Of a stretch of DNA of 64,000 bases, positions 21,849-30,724 are shown in pieces (position 1 is the stretch's first letter; each line of letters starts with the position of its first letter). The notes below the pieces were generated by a model that saw only the letters and a program-made list of their open reading frames with translations, was not told the DNA's origin and searched no databases. Both the position numbers and the translations under genes were made by a program. The stretch comes from Comamonas antarctica (GTDB lineage: Bacteria; Pseudomonadota; Gammaproteobacteria; Burkholderiales; Burkholderiaceae_C). The DNA lies in NCBI RefSeq assembly GCF_013363755.1, contig NZ_CP054840.1, positions 4,124,001-4,188,000 of the forward strand. Reading direction: 5' to 3'.

Positions 21849-22882
21849 CCGCCACCCCCATGCCCCGCACCATGCGCGCCATCACCATCGACCGCTACGG
21901 CGGTCCCGAGGTGGCGCAACTGCGCAGCGATGTGCCCGTGCCCGCGCCTGCGCCGGGCGAGGTGCTGGTGCAGGTCGTCTGCGCGGGCGTGAACTTCATG
22001 GATGTCCACACGCGCCAGGGCAAGTACCGCGACTCGCGCACCTATCCGCCGCGCGCGCCCTGCACGCTGGGCATGGAGGGCGCGGGCGTGGTGCTGGCGC
22101 TGGGCGAAGGCGTGACGCATCTGGCCGTGGGCGACCGCGTGGCCTGGTGCATTGCGTGGGGCAGCTATGCGCAGTACGCCTGCGTGCCGGCCTGGCAGGC
22201 GGCGCGCATCCCCGAAGCCATCGGCTTCGACCTGGCGGCCGCGGCGATGTTCCAGGGCTGCACCGCGCATTACCTGGTGCACGACGTCGCACGGCTGGCG
22301 CCGGGCCACAGCTGCCTGGTGCATGCGGGCTCGGGCAGCATCGGCCAGTTGCTGATCCAGACGGCCAAGCGGCTCGGCGCCACGGTGTTTGCCACCGCCA
22401 GCACGCCGCACAAACGCGCAGTGGCTGCGCAGCGCGGTGCCGATCGGACGCTGGCCTATGAGGGCTTTGCCGACGCGGTGCGCGCGGCCACGGGCGGACG
22501 CGGCGTCGACGTGGTGTTCGATTCGCTGGGCAAGGCCACGCTGCGCGAAAGCCTGCGCGCGGCGCGCACGCGCGGGCTGATCGTCAACTACGGCAATGTC
22601 TCCGGCTCGGTGTCCGATCTCGATCCCATCGAACTGGGCGAGGCCGGCTCGCTGCTGCTGACCCGACCGCGCCTGGCCGACCACATGACCGATGCCGCCA
22701 CCATCCAGCGCCGCGCCGATGCGGTGTTCTGGGCCATTGCCGCCGGCCATCTGTCGGTCGACCTGGCCGAGCCCTGCACGCTCGATGACGTGCAACGCGT
22801 GCACGCCCGGATCGAGGCGCGCGCGCAGGTGGGCAAGAGCGTGGTGTGGATCGATGCGCGCGACGCGCTGGCCAGGGCCTGA
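21845..22882 (+). CDS. Zinc-independent NADPH:quinone oxidoreductase (MDR family)
   Basis: A 345-residue medium-chain dehydrogenase/reductase of the QOR type. The N-terminal GroES-like domain has GEVLVQVVCAGVNFMDVHTR, and the Rossmann domain has the NADPH loop VHAGSGSIGQLLIQTAKRLG. It lacks the structural-zinc cysteines. It would reduce quinones or alpha,beta-unsaturated carbonyls. The ATG at 21845 overlaps the Bug gene stop by 4 bp (ATGA), which fixes the start and suggests coupled expression under the sigma54 promoter. Confidence 0.92.
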   Translation: MTATPMPRTMRAITIDRYGGPEVAQLRSDVPVPAPAPGEVLVQVVCAGVNFMDVHTRQGKYRDSRTYPPRAPCTLGMEGAGVVLALGEGVTHLAVGDRVAWCIAWGSYAQYACVPAWQAARIPEAIGFDLAAAAMFQGCTAHYLVHDVARLAPGHSCLVHAGSGSIGQLLIQTAKRLGATVFATASTPHKRAVAAQRGADRTLAYEGFADAVRAATGGRGVDVVFDSLGKATLRESLRAARTRGLIVNYGNVSGSVSDLDPIELGEAGSLLLTRPRLADHMTDAATIQRRADAVFWAIAAGHLSVDLAEPCTLDDVQRVHARIEARAQVGKSVVWIDARDALARA

Positions 22883-22933
22883 AGCACGCACGCTGTGCCG
22901 CGGGACGGTGGAACGGGTGGTTGAGGCGGGCAG

Positions 22934-22949
22934 CCTGTCTGCAGACAGG
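22934..22949. promoter_or_regulatory. Perfect 16-bp palindrome
   Basis: CCTGTCTGCAGACAGG is fully self-complementary and lies between the oxidoreductase stop and the CheB/CheR kinase start. It could be an operator or the stem of a loopless hairpin. The inner CTGT-N6-ACAG is 2 bp short of a LexA box. Confidence 0.4.
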
Positions 22950-23104
22950 GGCGATTGGACCTGCGTTAATATCCTTTGCCAACCACCGACGGGTGGCCTA
23001 TCCACCAAGTCACCCGCAGCGTGGTGGCTTCATGAAGAACTCAATGGCACTGAGAAAATGCATTGAAAGGGCACTGACGTGCATGGGGTCCAGAAGGGCA
23101 CGCC

Positions 23105-26100
23105 ATGGCGCCAGCTGACCAGGAGGAAAGCGGCGGCGCCAGCCAGGGCCTGGTGCCGCTGGTCGGCATCGGCGCGTCCGCGGGCGGCCTCGAAGCCATC
23201 AGCCAGCTGTTCGAAGCGCTGACGCCCGATCTGGGTTTTGCCTACCTGATCGTCTCGCACATGGACCCGCGGCATGAGAGCCATCTTGCCGAGGTCCTGG
23301 CCAAGCGCACCACCGTGCCCATGTGCACCGGCCATGAGCAGCTCATTGAATCCGACCATGCGTATGTGATTCCCCCGGATACCGTAATGACGGTGGTGGG
23401 CAACCGCATCAAGCTGTCGGCGCGCTCGCATTCCGGCAGCCGCCATCTGCCCGTCGATGCCTTGTTCGAGTCCCTCGCACAGCAGCGCCCGGGCAAGGCC
23501 GTCGGCATCGTGCTGTCGGGCACCGGCAGCGACGGCGCCGAAGGGGTCAAGGAGATCAAGGAAGCGGCGGGGGTCACTCTGGCCCAGAATCCTGCCAGCG
23601 CGGCTTTTGACGGCATGCCGCAGTCCGCGATCCAGACCGGGTGCGTCGACCGCGTGCTGAATCCGCGTGACATGGCGGCGGAACTGGCCCGGATTGCGCG
23701 CCACCCGTACTTCGTCGACGACCACGATGACCAGGCACTGGCCAGCGCGGCGCCGGAGACGGCGCTGGAAAAGATCTTCGAGCTGCTCAACAACGTCTAT
23801 CAGGCGGATTTCACCCAGTACAAGCCCAATACCCTGCAACGCCGGCTGCGCCGCCGCATGGCTTTGGTGGGCGAGACGAAGGTGTCCTCCTATCTCGAAC
23901 TGCTGCAGGACAACCCGGTGGAACTGGCCGCGCTGTATGACGATTTCCTGATCCGCGTCACTTCGTTTTTCCGCGAGGAGGCGATCTACACCGCGTTGAA
24001 GCAGAACATCCTGCCGGTGCTGGTGCGCGACCGCAGCCATGCCAACCCGTTGCGCATCTGGGTGCCGGCCTGCGCCACCGGTGAAGAGGTCTATTCGCTG
24101 GCGATCTGCCTGCTGGAATTTCTCGGCGAACGCGCGCAGGACCTCACCATCCAGATCTTCGGCACCGACCTCAACGAGGGCGCCATCGAGCAGGCGCGTC
24201 AGGGGTCCTTCCCGGAAAGCATTGCCGACCGGGTCTCCACGGCGCGGCTGCAGCGCTTTTTCGTGCACGAGAACCGCCGCTACCGCGTGGCCAAGCATGT
24301 GCGCGAGCTGTGCGTGTTCGCGCGCCAGAACGTCGCGCGCGATCCACCGTTCTCGCGCATGGACCTGATCAGCTGCTGCAACCTGCTGATCTATCTCGAC
24401 CCCGGACTGCAGCGCCGGGTGCTGCGCCATTTCCACTATGCGCTCAAGCCCGACGGTTTCCTGATCCTCGGGCCGGCCGAGAACGCTGACGAGGAAAGCC
24501 AGTATTTCAAGCGCTCCGACAATAACCAGCGCATGGTCTATCGCCGGGCGCTGCCGGCGCGCGGCTCGCTGGATGCGGTGCTGTTGGCGGATCCGGCCCG
24601 CAAGTCGGTGACGGCCAGCGAGATCGCTCAGCCGAGCTTTGTCGACAACAGCCAGGTCCAGCGCAAGGCCGACGGCATCCTGCTGTCACGCTTTGCGCCG
24701 GCCAGCATCCTGGTCGACGACCGGCTCAATATCGTGCAGTTCCGCGGCCAGACCAGCCCCTATCTGGAGCACGCGAGCGGCACCGCCAGCCTAAACCTGC
24801 ATCGCGTCGCGCATCCGGGCATCCTGCTGCAGCTGGTACCCGCCATCAAGGAGGCGCAGCAATCGGGCGCGACCGTCTTCAAAAACGATCTGCGCATCGA
24901 TACGCTGACCGGGCAGCGCGAAGGCACGCTCGAGGTCATACCGCTGCGCGAGCCGGCCACCAAGACCAGCTTCTGCCTGATCCTGTTCGACGCCAACAGC
25001 CGGGTGCCCAAGCCCGAAACGCGGCCCGAGATTCCGGTCTCCGAGAAGGATGCGCGCATTCGCCAGCTCGAAGAGGAGCTGGAGAGCATGCGCGATTACC
25101 TGCATGCCACCAACGAGGCCTATGAGGCCGCGCTGGAAGAGTCGCGTTCCGCGCAGGAGGAACTGCAGTCGGCCAACGAGGAATTCCTGAGCGGCAACGA
25201 GGAACTGGTCACGGCGCGCGAGGAGCTTCAGGCCAGCAATGAGGAACTGAAGACCGCCAACGAGGAGATGCTGAGCCGCAGCCGCGAACTGCAGGTGATC
25301 AACACCGAGCTGCTGCGTGCGCGCAAGGAAGCCGAATTCCACGCCAGCTACGCCGAATCGCTGATCGATACGGTGGCCCATCCGCTGCTCGTGCTGGACC
25401 AGGCGCTGTGCATCCACCGCGCCAACCATGCGTTCTACGACACCTTTCTCACCAACCCGGGAATGACGCTGAACCGGCGGTTGTTCGATCTGGGCGACGG
25501 GCAGTGGAACATCCCCGAACTGCGGCTGCTGCTGGACCGGGTACTCACGGCCAGCAACCCGGTCAACAACTTCCGCGTCCACCACGATTTCCCGGACATA
25601 GGGATGCGTTCGATGCTGGTGCATGCGCGCAAGGTGCCCGCGATGGACAACCGCTCGGCGCGGCTGCTGCTGGCGTTCGAGGATGCGACCATGGCCGAGG
25701 ACCGGCTGGTGGCGGCGCGCGTGGACGACCATCGCAAGGACGAGTTCATCGCGGTGCTGGCACACGAGCTGCGCAATCCGCTGGCGCCGATCCGCACTTC
25801 GGTCGAGGTGATGACGCTGAAGCTCAAGGACGAAGGCATGCGAGCCCCGCTGGAGATGATCGATCGCCAGGTCACCACCATGACGCGGCTGATCGACGAC
25901 CTGATGGACATCTCGCGCATCACGCGCGGGCAGCTGTCGCTGAGCCGCAAGCCCCTGTCCCTGGTCGAGCTGCTGAGGAATGTGGCAGTGGCCGTCACGC
26001 CCTTCATGGAGCAGCGCGGCCACCAGCTGGTGACGGTCCTGCCCGAAGGCGAGGTCATCATCGAGGGTGACGCGACCCGCATGGAGCAGGTGTTTGGCAA

Positions 26101-26830
26101 CCTGCTGAACAACGCCGGCAAATACACCGACCGGGGTGGCCACGTGGAGCTGCGGCTGGCAGTGGAGGCAGGCGAAGCGGTGGTGACGGTGGTCGATGAC
26201 GGCTCCGGCATCGCGCCGGACATCCTGCCGCACATCTTCGACCTGTTCCTGCAATCGGAGAGCACGCGTTCGCGCGCCGAAGGCGGCCTGGGCATAGGGC
26301 TGACGCTGGTCAAGCAGATCGTCGAGGGCCACGGGGGCAGCGTGACCGCTGCCAGCGCGGGCCCCCAGCGCGGCAGCAAATTCACCGTGCGCCTGCCGCT
26401 GATGCAACGCGTGCCGCTGGCGGAAATGGTGGAGGCAGGCCCTGTGGCCAACGCGGCGGTCAAGGCGCACCGGGTGCTGGTGGTGGACGACAACGTCGAT
26501 GCCGCCAATGGCATTGCCGAATTGCTGCGCATGTGGGGCCATGAAGTGGCGCTGGCCTATGAAGGCTACGCGGGGCTGGAGATGGCGCGCACCTTCCATC
26601 CTGACGTCGCACTGCTGGATATCGGACTGCCGACGATGACTGGATACGAGCTGGCCAGAAAACTGCGCAAAGCCAGCGCCGGGGGCCTGTTCCTGATTGC
26701 CGTCACGGGCTATGGCCAGCCCCGCGATGTGAGCGCCGCCAAGGAAGCGGGGTTCGATCTGCATGTGGTCAAGCCCCTGGATGTGGGGCAACTCGAAAGC
26801 CTGCTGGCTTCGCTCGACCTGAAGCACTAG
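23105..26830 (+). CDS. CheB-CheR-PAS hybrid histidine kinase
   Basis: A 1241-residue soluble signalling protein. Residues 15-200 are a CheB methylesterase domain with catalytic Ser25 (GASAGG), His52 and a GTGSDG segment, and no receiver in front. Residues 215-490 are a CheR methyltransferase domain (VPACATGEEVYSLA). A coiled coil rich in EEL(Q/K)xANEE repeats spans about 655-745 and leads to a PAS-like domain. The HisKA domain carries His887 in AHELRNPLAPIR. The HATPase domain has NLLNNAGKYTDRGG and DDGSGIAPD. A C-terminal receiver has Asp1172. No chemoreceptor or cheA gene is adjacent, so the methylation target is unknown. A strong terminator follows. Confidence 0.95.
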   Translation: MAPADQEESGGASQGLVPLVGIGASAGGLEAISQLFEALTPDLGFAYLIVSHMDPRHESHLAEVLAKRTTVPMCTGHEQLIESDHAYVIPPDTVMTVVGNRIKLSARSHSGSRHLPVDALFESLAQQRPGKAVGIVLSGTGSDGAEGVKEIKEAAGVTLAQNPASAAFDGMPQSAIQTGCVDRVLNPRDMAAELARIARHPYFVDDHDDQALASAAPETALEKIFELLNNVYQADFTQYKPNTLQRRLRRRMALVGETKVSSYLELLQDNPVELAALYDDFLIRVTSFFREEAIYTALKQNILPVLVRDRSHANPLRIWVPACATGEEVYSLAICLLEFLGERAQDLTIQIFGTDLNEGAIEQARQGSFPESIADRVSTARLQRFFVHENRRYRVAKHVRELCVFARQNVARDPPFSRMDLISCCNLLIYLDPGLQRRVLRHFHYALKPDGFLILGPAENADEESQYFKRSDNNQRMVYRRALPARGSLDAVLLADPARKSVTASEIAQPSFVDNSQVQRKADGILLSRFAPASILVDDRLNIVQFRGQTSPYLEHASGTASLNLHRVAHPGILLQLVPAIKEAQQSGATVFKNDLRIDTLTGQREGTLEVIPLREPATKTSFCLILFDANSRVPKPETRPEIPVSEKDARIRQLEEELESMRDYLHATNEAYEAALEESRSAQEELQSANEEFLSGNEELVTAREELQASNEELKTANEEMLSRSRELQVINTELLRARKEAEFHASYAESLIDTVAHPLLVLDQALCIHRANHAFYDTFLTNPGMTLNRRLFDLGDGQWNIPELRLLLDRVLTASNPVNNFRVHHDFPDIGMRSMLVHARKVPAMDNRSARLLLAFEDATMAEDRLVAARVDDHRKDEFIAVLAHELRNPLAPIRTSVEVMTLKLKDEGMRAPLEMIDRQVTTMTRLIDDLMDISRITRGQLSLSRKPLSLVELLRNVAVAVTPFMEQRGHQLVTVLPEGEVIIEGDATRMEQVFGNLLNNAGKYTDRGGHVELRLAVEAGEAVVTVVDDGSGIAPDILPHIFDLFLQSESTRSRAEGGLGIGLTLVKQIVEGHGGSVTAASAGPQRGSKFTVRLPLMQRVPLAEMVEAGPVANAAVKAHRVLVVDDNVDAANGIAELLRMWGHEVALAYEGYAGLEMARTFHPDVALLDIGLPTMTGYELARKLRKASAGGLFLIAVTGYGQPRDVSAAKEAGFDLHVVKPLDVGQLESLLASLDLKH

Positions 26831-26861
26831 CCCGGGTCCAGGCGCGTCCTGAAGCGCCACC

Positions 26862-26893
26862 GCAAAACGCCGGCTCGCATGCCGGCGTTTTGC
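26862..26893 (+). terminator. Rho-independent terminator after the hybrid kinase
   Basis: A perfect 13-bp stem, GCAAAACGCCGGC and GCCGGCGTTTTGC, with a 6-nt loop (TCGCAT), 31 bp after the kinase stop. The stem ends in a TTTT run on the 3' side and is followed by CTTTG. Confidence 0.85.
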
Positions 26894-26950
26894 CTTTGTG
26901 CCCCACCGCACGCAATGCCTGGCCGGTGTTTGCCTCATCTGCGTGCAGGC

Positions 26951-26967
26951 TGATCGCAAATGGTGCG
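26951..26967 (+). promoter_or_regulatory. Possible NtrC-type enhancer half-site
   Basis: The right half AAATGGTGCG matches the NtrC consensus half AAATGGTGCA at 9 of 10 positions. The left half (TGATCGC) is poor. It lies about 90-100 bp before the predicted sigma54 start at about 27054, a suitable distance. Confidence 0.3.
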
Positions 26968-27027
26968 CGCTCCTCCTGCGCTGTGTTCGCCAGAGGCAAA
27001 GGTGTGGAAAAAAGCCGCTGGAAATGC

Positions 27028-27043
27028 TGGCACGCAGCTTGCT
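27028..27043 (+). promoter_or_regulatory. Sigma54 (-24/-12) promoter of the ABC transporter operon
   Basis: CTGGCACGCAGCTTGCT at 27027-27043 is an almost exact consensus with GG-N10-GC spacing. The start would be about 27054, 75 bp before the solute-binding protein ATG. Confidence 0.85.
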
Positions 27044-27060
27044 TGAGAAGCTTCGACTGC

Positions 27061-27072
27061 CTTGTGTACAAG
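27061..27072. promoter_or_regulatory. Putative GntR/FCD operator
   Basis: The near-palindrome CTTGTGTACAAG fits the FadR-subfamily pattern (GT and AC cores). It sits at about +8 to +19 of the sigma54 start, where binding would block transcription. The same element (10 of 12 bases) occurs before the allophanate hydrolase gene. Confidence 0.6.
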
Positions 27073-27128
27073 CGAGTATTCAAGCGCAGCGCGATTTTCG
27101 CCAAGGCCCAACCCAGGAAGGAACTGCC

Positions 27129-28070
27129 ATGTTTTCGCGTCGTCTCTTGCTTGCTTCTCTGACTTCTTCCGCGCTGGCGGCAACCCTGGTGGCGCCGGTG
27201 CAGGCCGCCGACAAGGTCATCAAGGTCGGCACGCTGAAGCTGATCCATGGCATCACGCCGTACTTCTATGACAAGTTCACGCCCGCGGGCTACAAGATCG
27301 AAGTGGTGACCTTCGAGACCCCGACCGACGGCAAGAACGCGGTGGTCACCAAGTCGGTGGACTTCGGCACCTATGGCCTGGCGGCAGCGACGCTGGGCGC
27401 GGCCGCGGGCGAGCCGGTGGTGATCATTGCGCCGCAGTGCAATGGCGGCATCGCCATCGTCGTCAACAAGAGCGCCGGCATCGCCAATTTCAAGGGCCTG
27501 AAGGACAAGCGCGTGGGCATCCTGCCGGGCTCGACGCAGGAGGCCGTGTTCCTCGACCGCCTCAAGGCCGAAGGCATGACCATCAAGGACGTGAAGTCGG
27601 TGCGCGTGTCGTTCAGCGAGATGGCCGGCGCGCTCGAGCGCGGCGATATCGACGCGTACGTGGGCGCCGAGCCCGGCCCGTCGATCAGCGTCGTGAAGGG
27701 CGTGGGCAAGGTGCTCGAGTACCCGTACAGCACGCCCACGGGCGCGGTGAACATGGTCATGACCACGCATGCCGATACCGTCAAGGACCAGGCCGAACTG
27801 GCCAAGGTCTTCCTGGAAATCCACCGCAAGGCCTCCGAATACGCGATGGCCAACCGTCCGGCGCTGATCGAGATGGCGGGCGCCAAGCTGGGCCTGCCGG
27901 CCGACGTTGCCAACCTGGCCGCGGACAACGTCAAGCTGACCTGGAAGATCGATGACGACTGGATCCAGCGCAGCAAGTACTACGGCTCGCTGATGCTCGA
28001 GCGCAAGCAGATCCGCAAGCTGCCCGACTACAGCCGCTTCATCGTGACGGGCCTCAACCCCCAGTCCTGA
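27129..28070 (+). CDS. ABC transporter substrate-binding protein (SsuA/TauA/NMT1-like)
   Basis: A 313-residue periplasmic protein with a Sec signal peptide (MFSRRLLLASLTSSALAATL, cleaved after QAA). The mature part contains VIKVGTLKLIHGITPYFYDK and the segment KDKRVGILPGSTQEAVFLDR typical of the nitrate/sulfonate/taurine-binding superfamily. The ATG at 27129 has AAGGA six bases upstream. It is the first gene of a four-gene operon and follows a sigma54 promoter. Given the neighbouring amide-hydrolysing enzymes, a nitrogen-containing ligand such as a ureide, biuret-like compound or amide is likely (inference). Confidence 0.92.
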   Translation: MFSRRLLLASLTSSALAATLVAPVQAADKVIKVGTLKLIHGITPYFYDKFTPAGYKIEVVTFETPTDGKNAVVTKSVDFGTYGLAAATLGAAAGEPVVIIAPQCNGGIAIVVNKSAGIANFKGLKDKRVGILPGSTQEAVFLDRLKAEGMTIKDVKSVRVSFSEMAGALERGDIDAYVGAEPGPSISVVKGVGKVLEYPYSTPTGAVNMVMTTHADTVKDQAELAKVFLEIHRKASEYAMANRPALIEMAGAKLGLPADVANLAADNVKLTWKIDDDWIQRSKYYGSLMLERKQIRKLPDYSRFIVTGLNPQS

Positions 28071-28113
28071 TTGCCGCTGTCCCGCCCTGCCGCCTGTCCT
28101 GGAAAGATCCGCC

Positions 28114-29016
28114 ATGTCCACATCCACCTTAGATACCAGCGCGCGCGCGGTGGCCGCGCCCGCAAGGCCCGCGGCGCCGGCGCCCAAACTGCCGGCCGCG
28201 GAGTTCGCGATGCCCGCACAGCCCGGCGCTTTGCAGCGCTGGCTGTCCCGCTGGGTGGTGCCGGCGCTGCTGCCGCTGGCGCTGCTGGTGGCCTGGGACC
28301 TGGCGGTGCGCTGGTCGGGGACCATGCTCGTGCCGTCGCCCAAGGAAGTCGCGATCACGCTCTGGGACTTCGCGTTTGGCGGCATCTACGACGATGCTTT
28401 CAGCGAGACCCTGGCCACGCACTGGCTGCAGTCGATGGCGCGTGTCTACGGCGCGTTTGCGCTGGCCGCGGCGGCGGGCATTCCGCTGGGGATGGTGATC
28501 GGCAAGAACGCGGCCATCCGCCGCGTGGTGGACCCGACGCTGCAGATGCTGCGCCCAGTGCCCGTCACCGCCTGGCTGCCGCTGTCGATGATCTTCTTCG
28601 GCGTCGGCCCGAATGCCGCGATCTTCCTGGTGTTCCTGGGCGCGTTCTTTCCCATCGTCATCAACACCGCGTTTGGCGTGAAGTCGGTGGAAGTGCGGCT
28701 GTTCGAAGCCGCGGCCATGCTGGGCTGCTCGGGCACCTCGATGTTCCGCCAGGTGGTGCTGCCCGCGGCGCTGCCGTCGATCTTCAACGGCCTGCGCCTG
28801 GGCCACGGCATTGCCTGGTTCCTAATCGTCGTCGGCGAGATGACCGGCGTGCCCGAAGGCCTGGGCGCGGCCATCATGGATGGCCGCATGCTGTCGCGCA
28901 CCGATATCGTGATCTCGGGCATGGTCGTGATCGGCTTCACCGGCTTCGTCACCGACCGCCTGCTAATCGCCCTCAACAACCGCCTGCTCAAGTGGAGCCC
29001 GCAACACAATGTCTGA
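28114..29016 (+). CDS. ABC transporter permease (SsuC/TauC-like)
   Basis: A 300-residue inner-membrane protein with about six hydrophobic segments and the EAA-type loop EAAAMLGCSGTSMFRQVVLP that contacts the ATPase. A Pro/Ala-rich cytoplasmic tail of about 45 residues precedes the first membrane span. The start lies 43 bp after the binding-protein stop, and the end overlaps the ATPase start by 8 bp. Confidence 0.93.
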   Translation: MSTSTLDTSARAVAAPARPAAPAPKLPAAEFAMPAQPGALQRWLSRWVVPALLPLALLVAWDLAVRWSGTMLVPSPKEVAITLWDFAFGGIYDDAFSETLATHWLQSMARVYGAFALAAAAGIPLGMVIGKNAAIRRVVDPTLQMLRPVPVTAWLPLSMIFFGVGPNAAIFLVFLGAFFPIVINTAFGVKSVEVRLFEAAAMLGCSGTSMFRQVVLPAALPSIFNGLRLGHGIAWFLIVVGEMTGVPEGLGAAIMDGRMLSRTDIVISGMVVIGFTGFVTDRLLIALNNRLLKWSPQHNV

Positions 29017-29806
29017 TTCCATCGCCACCCGCAAGCCGACGCCGATCCTCGACATTGCCGATGTCAGCAAGGTGTTCCCCCTCAACGGCCGACCGATCCA
29101 TGCGCTCAAGGACGTCAACCTGCAGATCCACAAGGGCGAGTTCATCTGCCTGATCGGCGCCTCGGGCTGCGGCAAGTCGACGCTGCTGCGCATCATGGGC
29201 GGCTTCGAGCCCGTCTCCACCGGCTCGGCGCGCATGTACCACGCGCCCATCCAGGCGCCCGGGCCGGAGCGCGGCATGGTGTTCCAGGACTACGGGCTGT
29301 TTCCCTGGCTCACGGTGCGCGAGAACATCGCTTTCGGGCCCAAGCAGCGCGGCCTACCCGCGGCGCGGCTCAAGGAGATCTCGGACCGCTTCGTGAACAT
29401 GGTCGGTCTGGGCAAGTTCGCCGAGCATTTCCCGAACCAGCTGTCGGGCGGCATGAAGCAGCGCGTGTCGATTGCGCGCGCGCTGGCCAATGACTGCGAG
29501 GTGCTGCTCATGGACGAGCCGTTTGGCGCGCTCGACGCGCTGACGCGCGAGGTGCTGCAGCAGGAGCTGCTGGATATCTGGGAGAAGACCAAGCTGACGG
29601 TGATCTTCGTCACGCATGCGGTGGAGGAAGCCGTGCTGCTGGCCGACCGCGTGGTGGTGATGACCGCCGGCCCGGGCCGCGTGGAGCGCGACTACCGCAT
29701 TCCGCTGGACCGCCCGCGCTGCATCACCGACCCCGAGTTCAACCTGGTGCGCCGCGAGCTGACCGAGATGCTCAGCAGCCACGTCTCGCTGCCCAAGGCC
29801 GCGTGA
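29009..29806 (+). CDS. ABC transporter ATP-binding protein (SsuB/TauB-like)
   Basis: A 265-residue ATPase with Walker A GASGCGKST, signature LSGGMKQRVSIARA, Walker B VLLMDEPFGALDALT and the H-loop FVTHAVEEA. It energises import through the preceding permease. The start overlaps the permease gene by 8 bp, and the stop shares a base with the start of the hydrolase (TGATG), so all four genes are probably one transcript. Confidence 0.94.
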   Translation: MSDSIATRKPTPILDIADVSKVFPLNGRPIHALKDVNLQIHKGEFICLIGASGCGKSTLLRIMGGFEPVSTGSARMYHAPIQAPGPERGMVFQDYGLFPWLTVRENIAFGPKQRGLPAARLKEISDRFVNMVGLGKFAEHFPNQLSGGMKQRVSIARALANDCEVLLMDEPFGALDALTREVLQQELLDIWEKTKLTVIFVTHAVEEAVLLADRVVVMTAGPGRVERDYRIPLDRPRCITDPEFNLVRRELTEMLSSHVSLPKAA

Positions 29807-30615
29807 TGCTCGACAGCCTGCAGGCGCTGCCCCAGGCGCTGCGCGACGCGGCCTACGACAACACTGCTGCGGTGCCGGGCAGCGCGGCGCAGCTCGCGGA
29901 TTTCGAGGCGCGCAGCGCGGCGCTGGCGGCGCGCGCCGAGGGCCTGCTTGACCAACGCTACGGGCCCGCCGAGCGCCAGCTCTACGACTACTTTCCAGGC
30001 TCGGCGGGCGCGCCCACGCTGCTGTTCATCCACGGCGGCTACTGGCAGATGCGCCACAAGAACAGCTTCCGCTTTGTCGCCGAAGGTGCGCTCGCGCGCG
30101 GCCTGCATGCGGCGCTGGTGGGCTACACGCTGGCGCCGCAGGCCAGTCTCATGCAGATCGTGCTGGAGGTGCGGCAAGGCATTGCCGCCGTGCGCGCGCA
30201 GGCGCTGGCACAGGGCGGCAGCGGCGAGATCCTGCTGTGCGGCTGGTCCGCGGGCGGGCATCTGACGGCCCTGGGCCTGCAGTGCGAAGGCGTGCGTGCG
30301 GGTCTGGGCATCAGCGGGATCTACGATCTGGCGCCGCTGCAGCAGACCTATCTGAACGCCGCGTTGCAGCTGACGCCTTCCGAAGTGCAGACGCTGAGCC
30401 CGTTGCGGCTGCCACCTGTGGGCAAGCCGTTCGTGACGGCTTTCGGCACGGCGGAGTTGCCGCAGCTGCAGGTGCAGAGCCAGGTGTTTGCACTGCACCG
30501 CCACGGCCATGCCGGCGGCTTGCTGCCCGTCGAGGGCGCGGACCATTTCAGCATCCTGAATGCGCTGGCGGATCCGCGGGGGGGGCTGCTGAACGAGTTG
30601 ATGGACTATCGGTAA
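29806..30615 (+). CDS. Alpha/beta hydrolase, arylformamidase/esterase-like
   Basis: A 269-residue hydrolase. It has the oxyanion-hole motif FIHGGYWQ, which is shared with kynurenine formamidases and related bacterial esterases, the nucleophile elbow GWSAGGH, and a His near the C-terminus (GADHFSILN). The N-terminal DNTAAVPGSA resembles the YNNxxxVP segment of the same family. The ATG at 29806 overlaps the ATPase stop by one base and is preferred over an in-frame GTG at 29803. Being in the transporter operon, it probably acts on the imported compound, opening an amide, formamide or ester bond. Confidence 0.88.
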   Translation: MLDSLQALPQALRDAAYDNTAAVPGSAAQLADFEARSAALAARAEGLLDQRYGPAERQLYDYFPGSAGAPTLLFIHGGYWQMRHKNSFRFVAEGALARGLHAALVGYTLAPQASLMQIVLEVRQGIAAVRAQALAQGGSGEILLCGWSAGGHLTALGLQCEGVRAGLGISGIYDLAPLQQTYLNAALQLTPSEVQTLSPLRLPPVGKPFVTAFGTAELPQLQVQSQVFALHRHGHAGGLLPVEGADHFSILNALADPRGGLLNELMDYR

Positions 30616-30638
30616 AAATCGTTCTTCAAACGATAGAG

Positions 30639-30666
30639 CCGTTCGCCCTGAGCCTGTCGAAGGGCC
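30639..30666. repeat. Dispersed intergenic repeat, copy 3
   Basis: GTTCGCCCTGAGCCTGTCGA followed by AGG is the reverse orientation of the copy at 13871-13893, with one base difference in the core. It lies between the convergent hydrolase and GntR genes. Confidence 0.7.
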
Positions 30667-30724
30667 GTCCAGGGCAATGCGCTTGCTCGTCCTTCGACCG
30701 GACCGCTATGGAGCAAATGGCGAC

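Noticed and set aside
22936..22947. LexA box (CTGT-ACAG) in the palindrome before the kinase
   Set aside because: The spacing is 6 bp, while the LexA consensus needs 8.
26769..28385. 538-codon frame on the minus strand
   Set aside because: It is antisense to the solute-binding protein and permease genes and has a His/Arg/Gly-rich composition typical of shadow frames.
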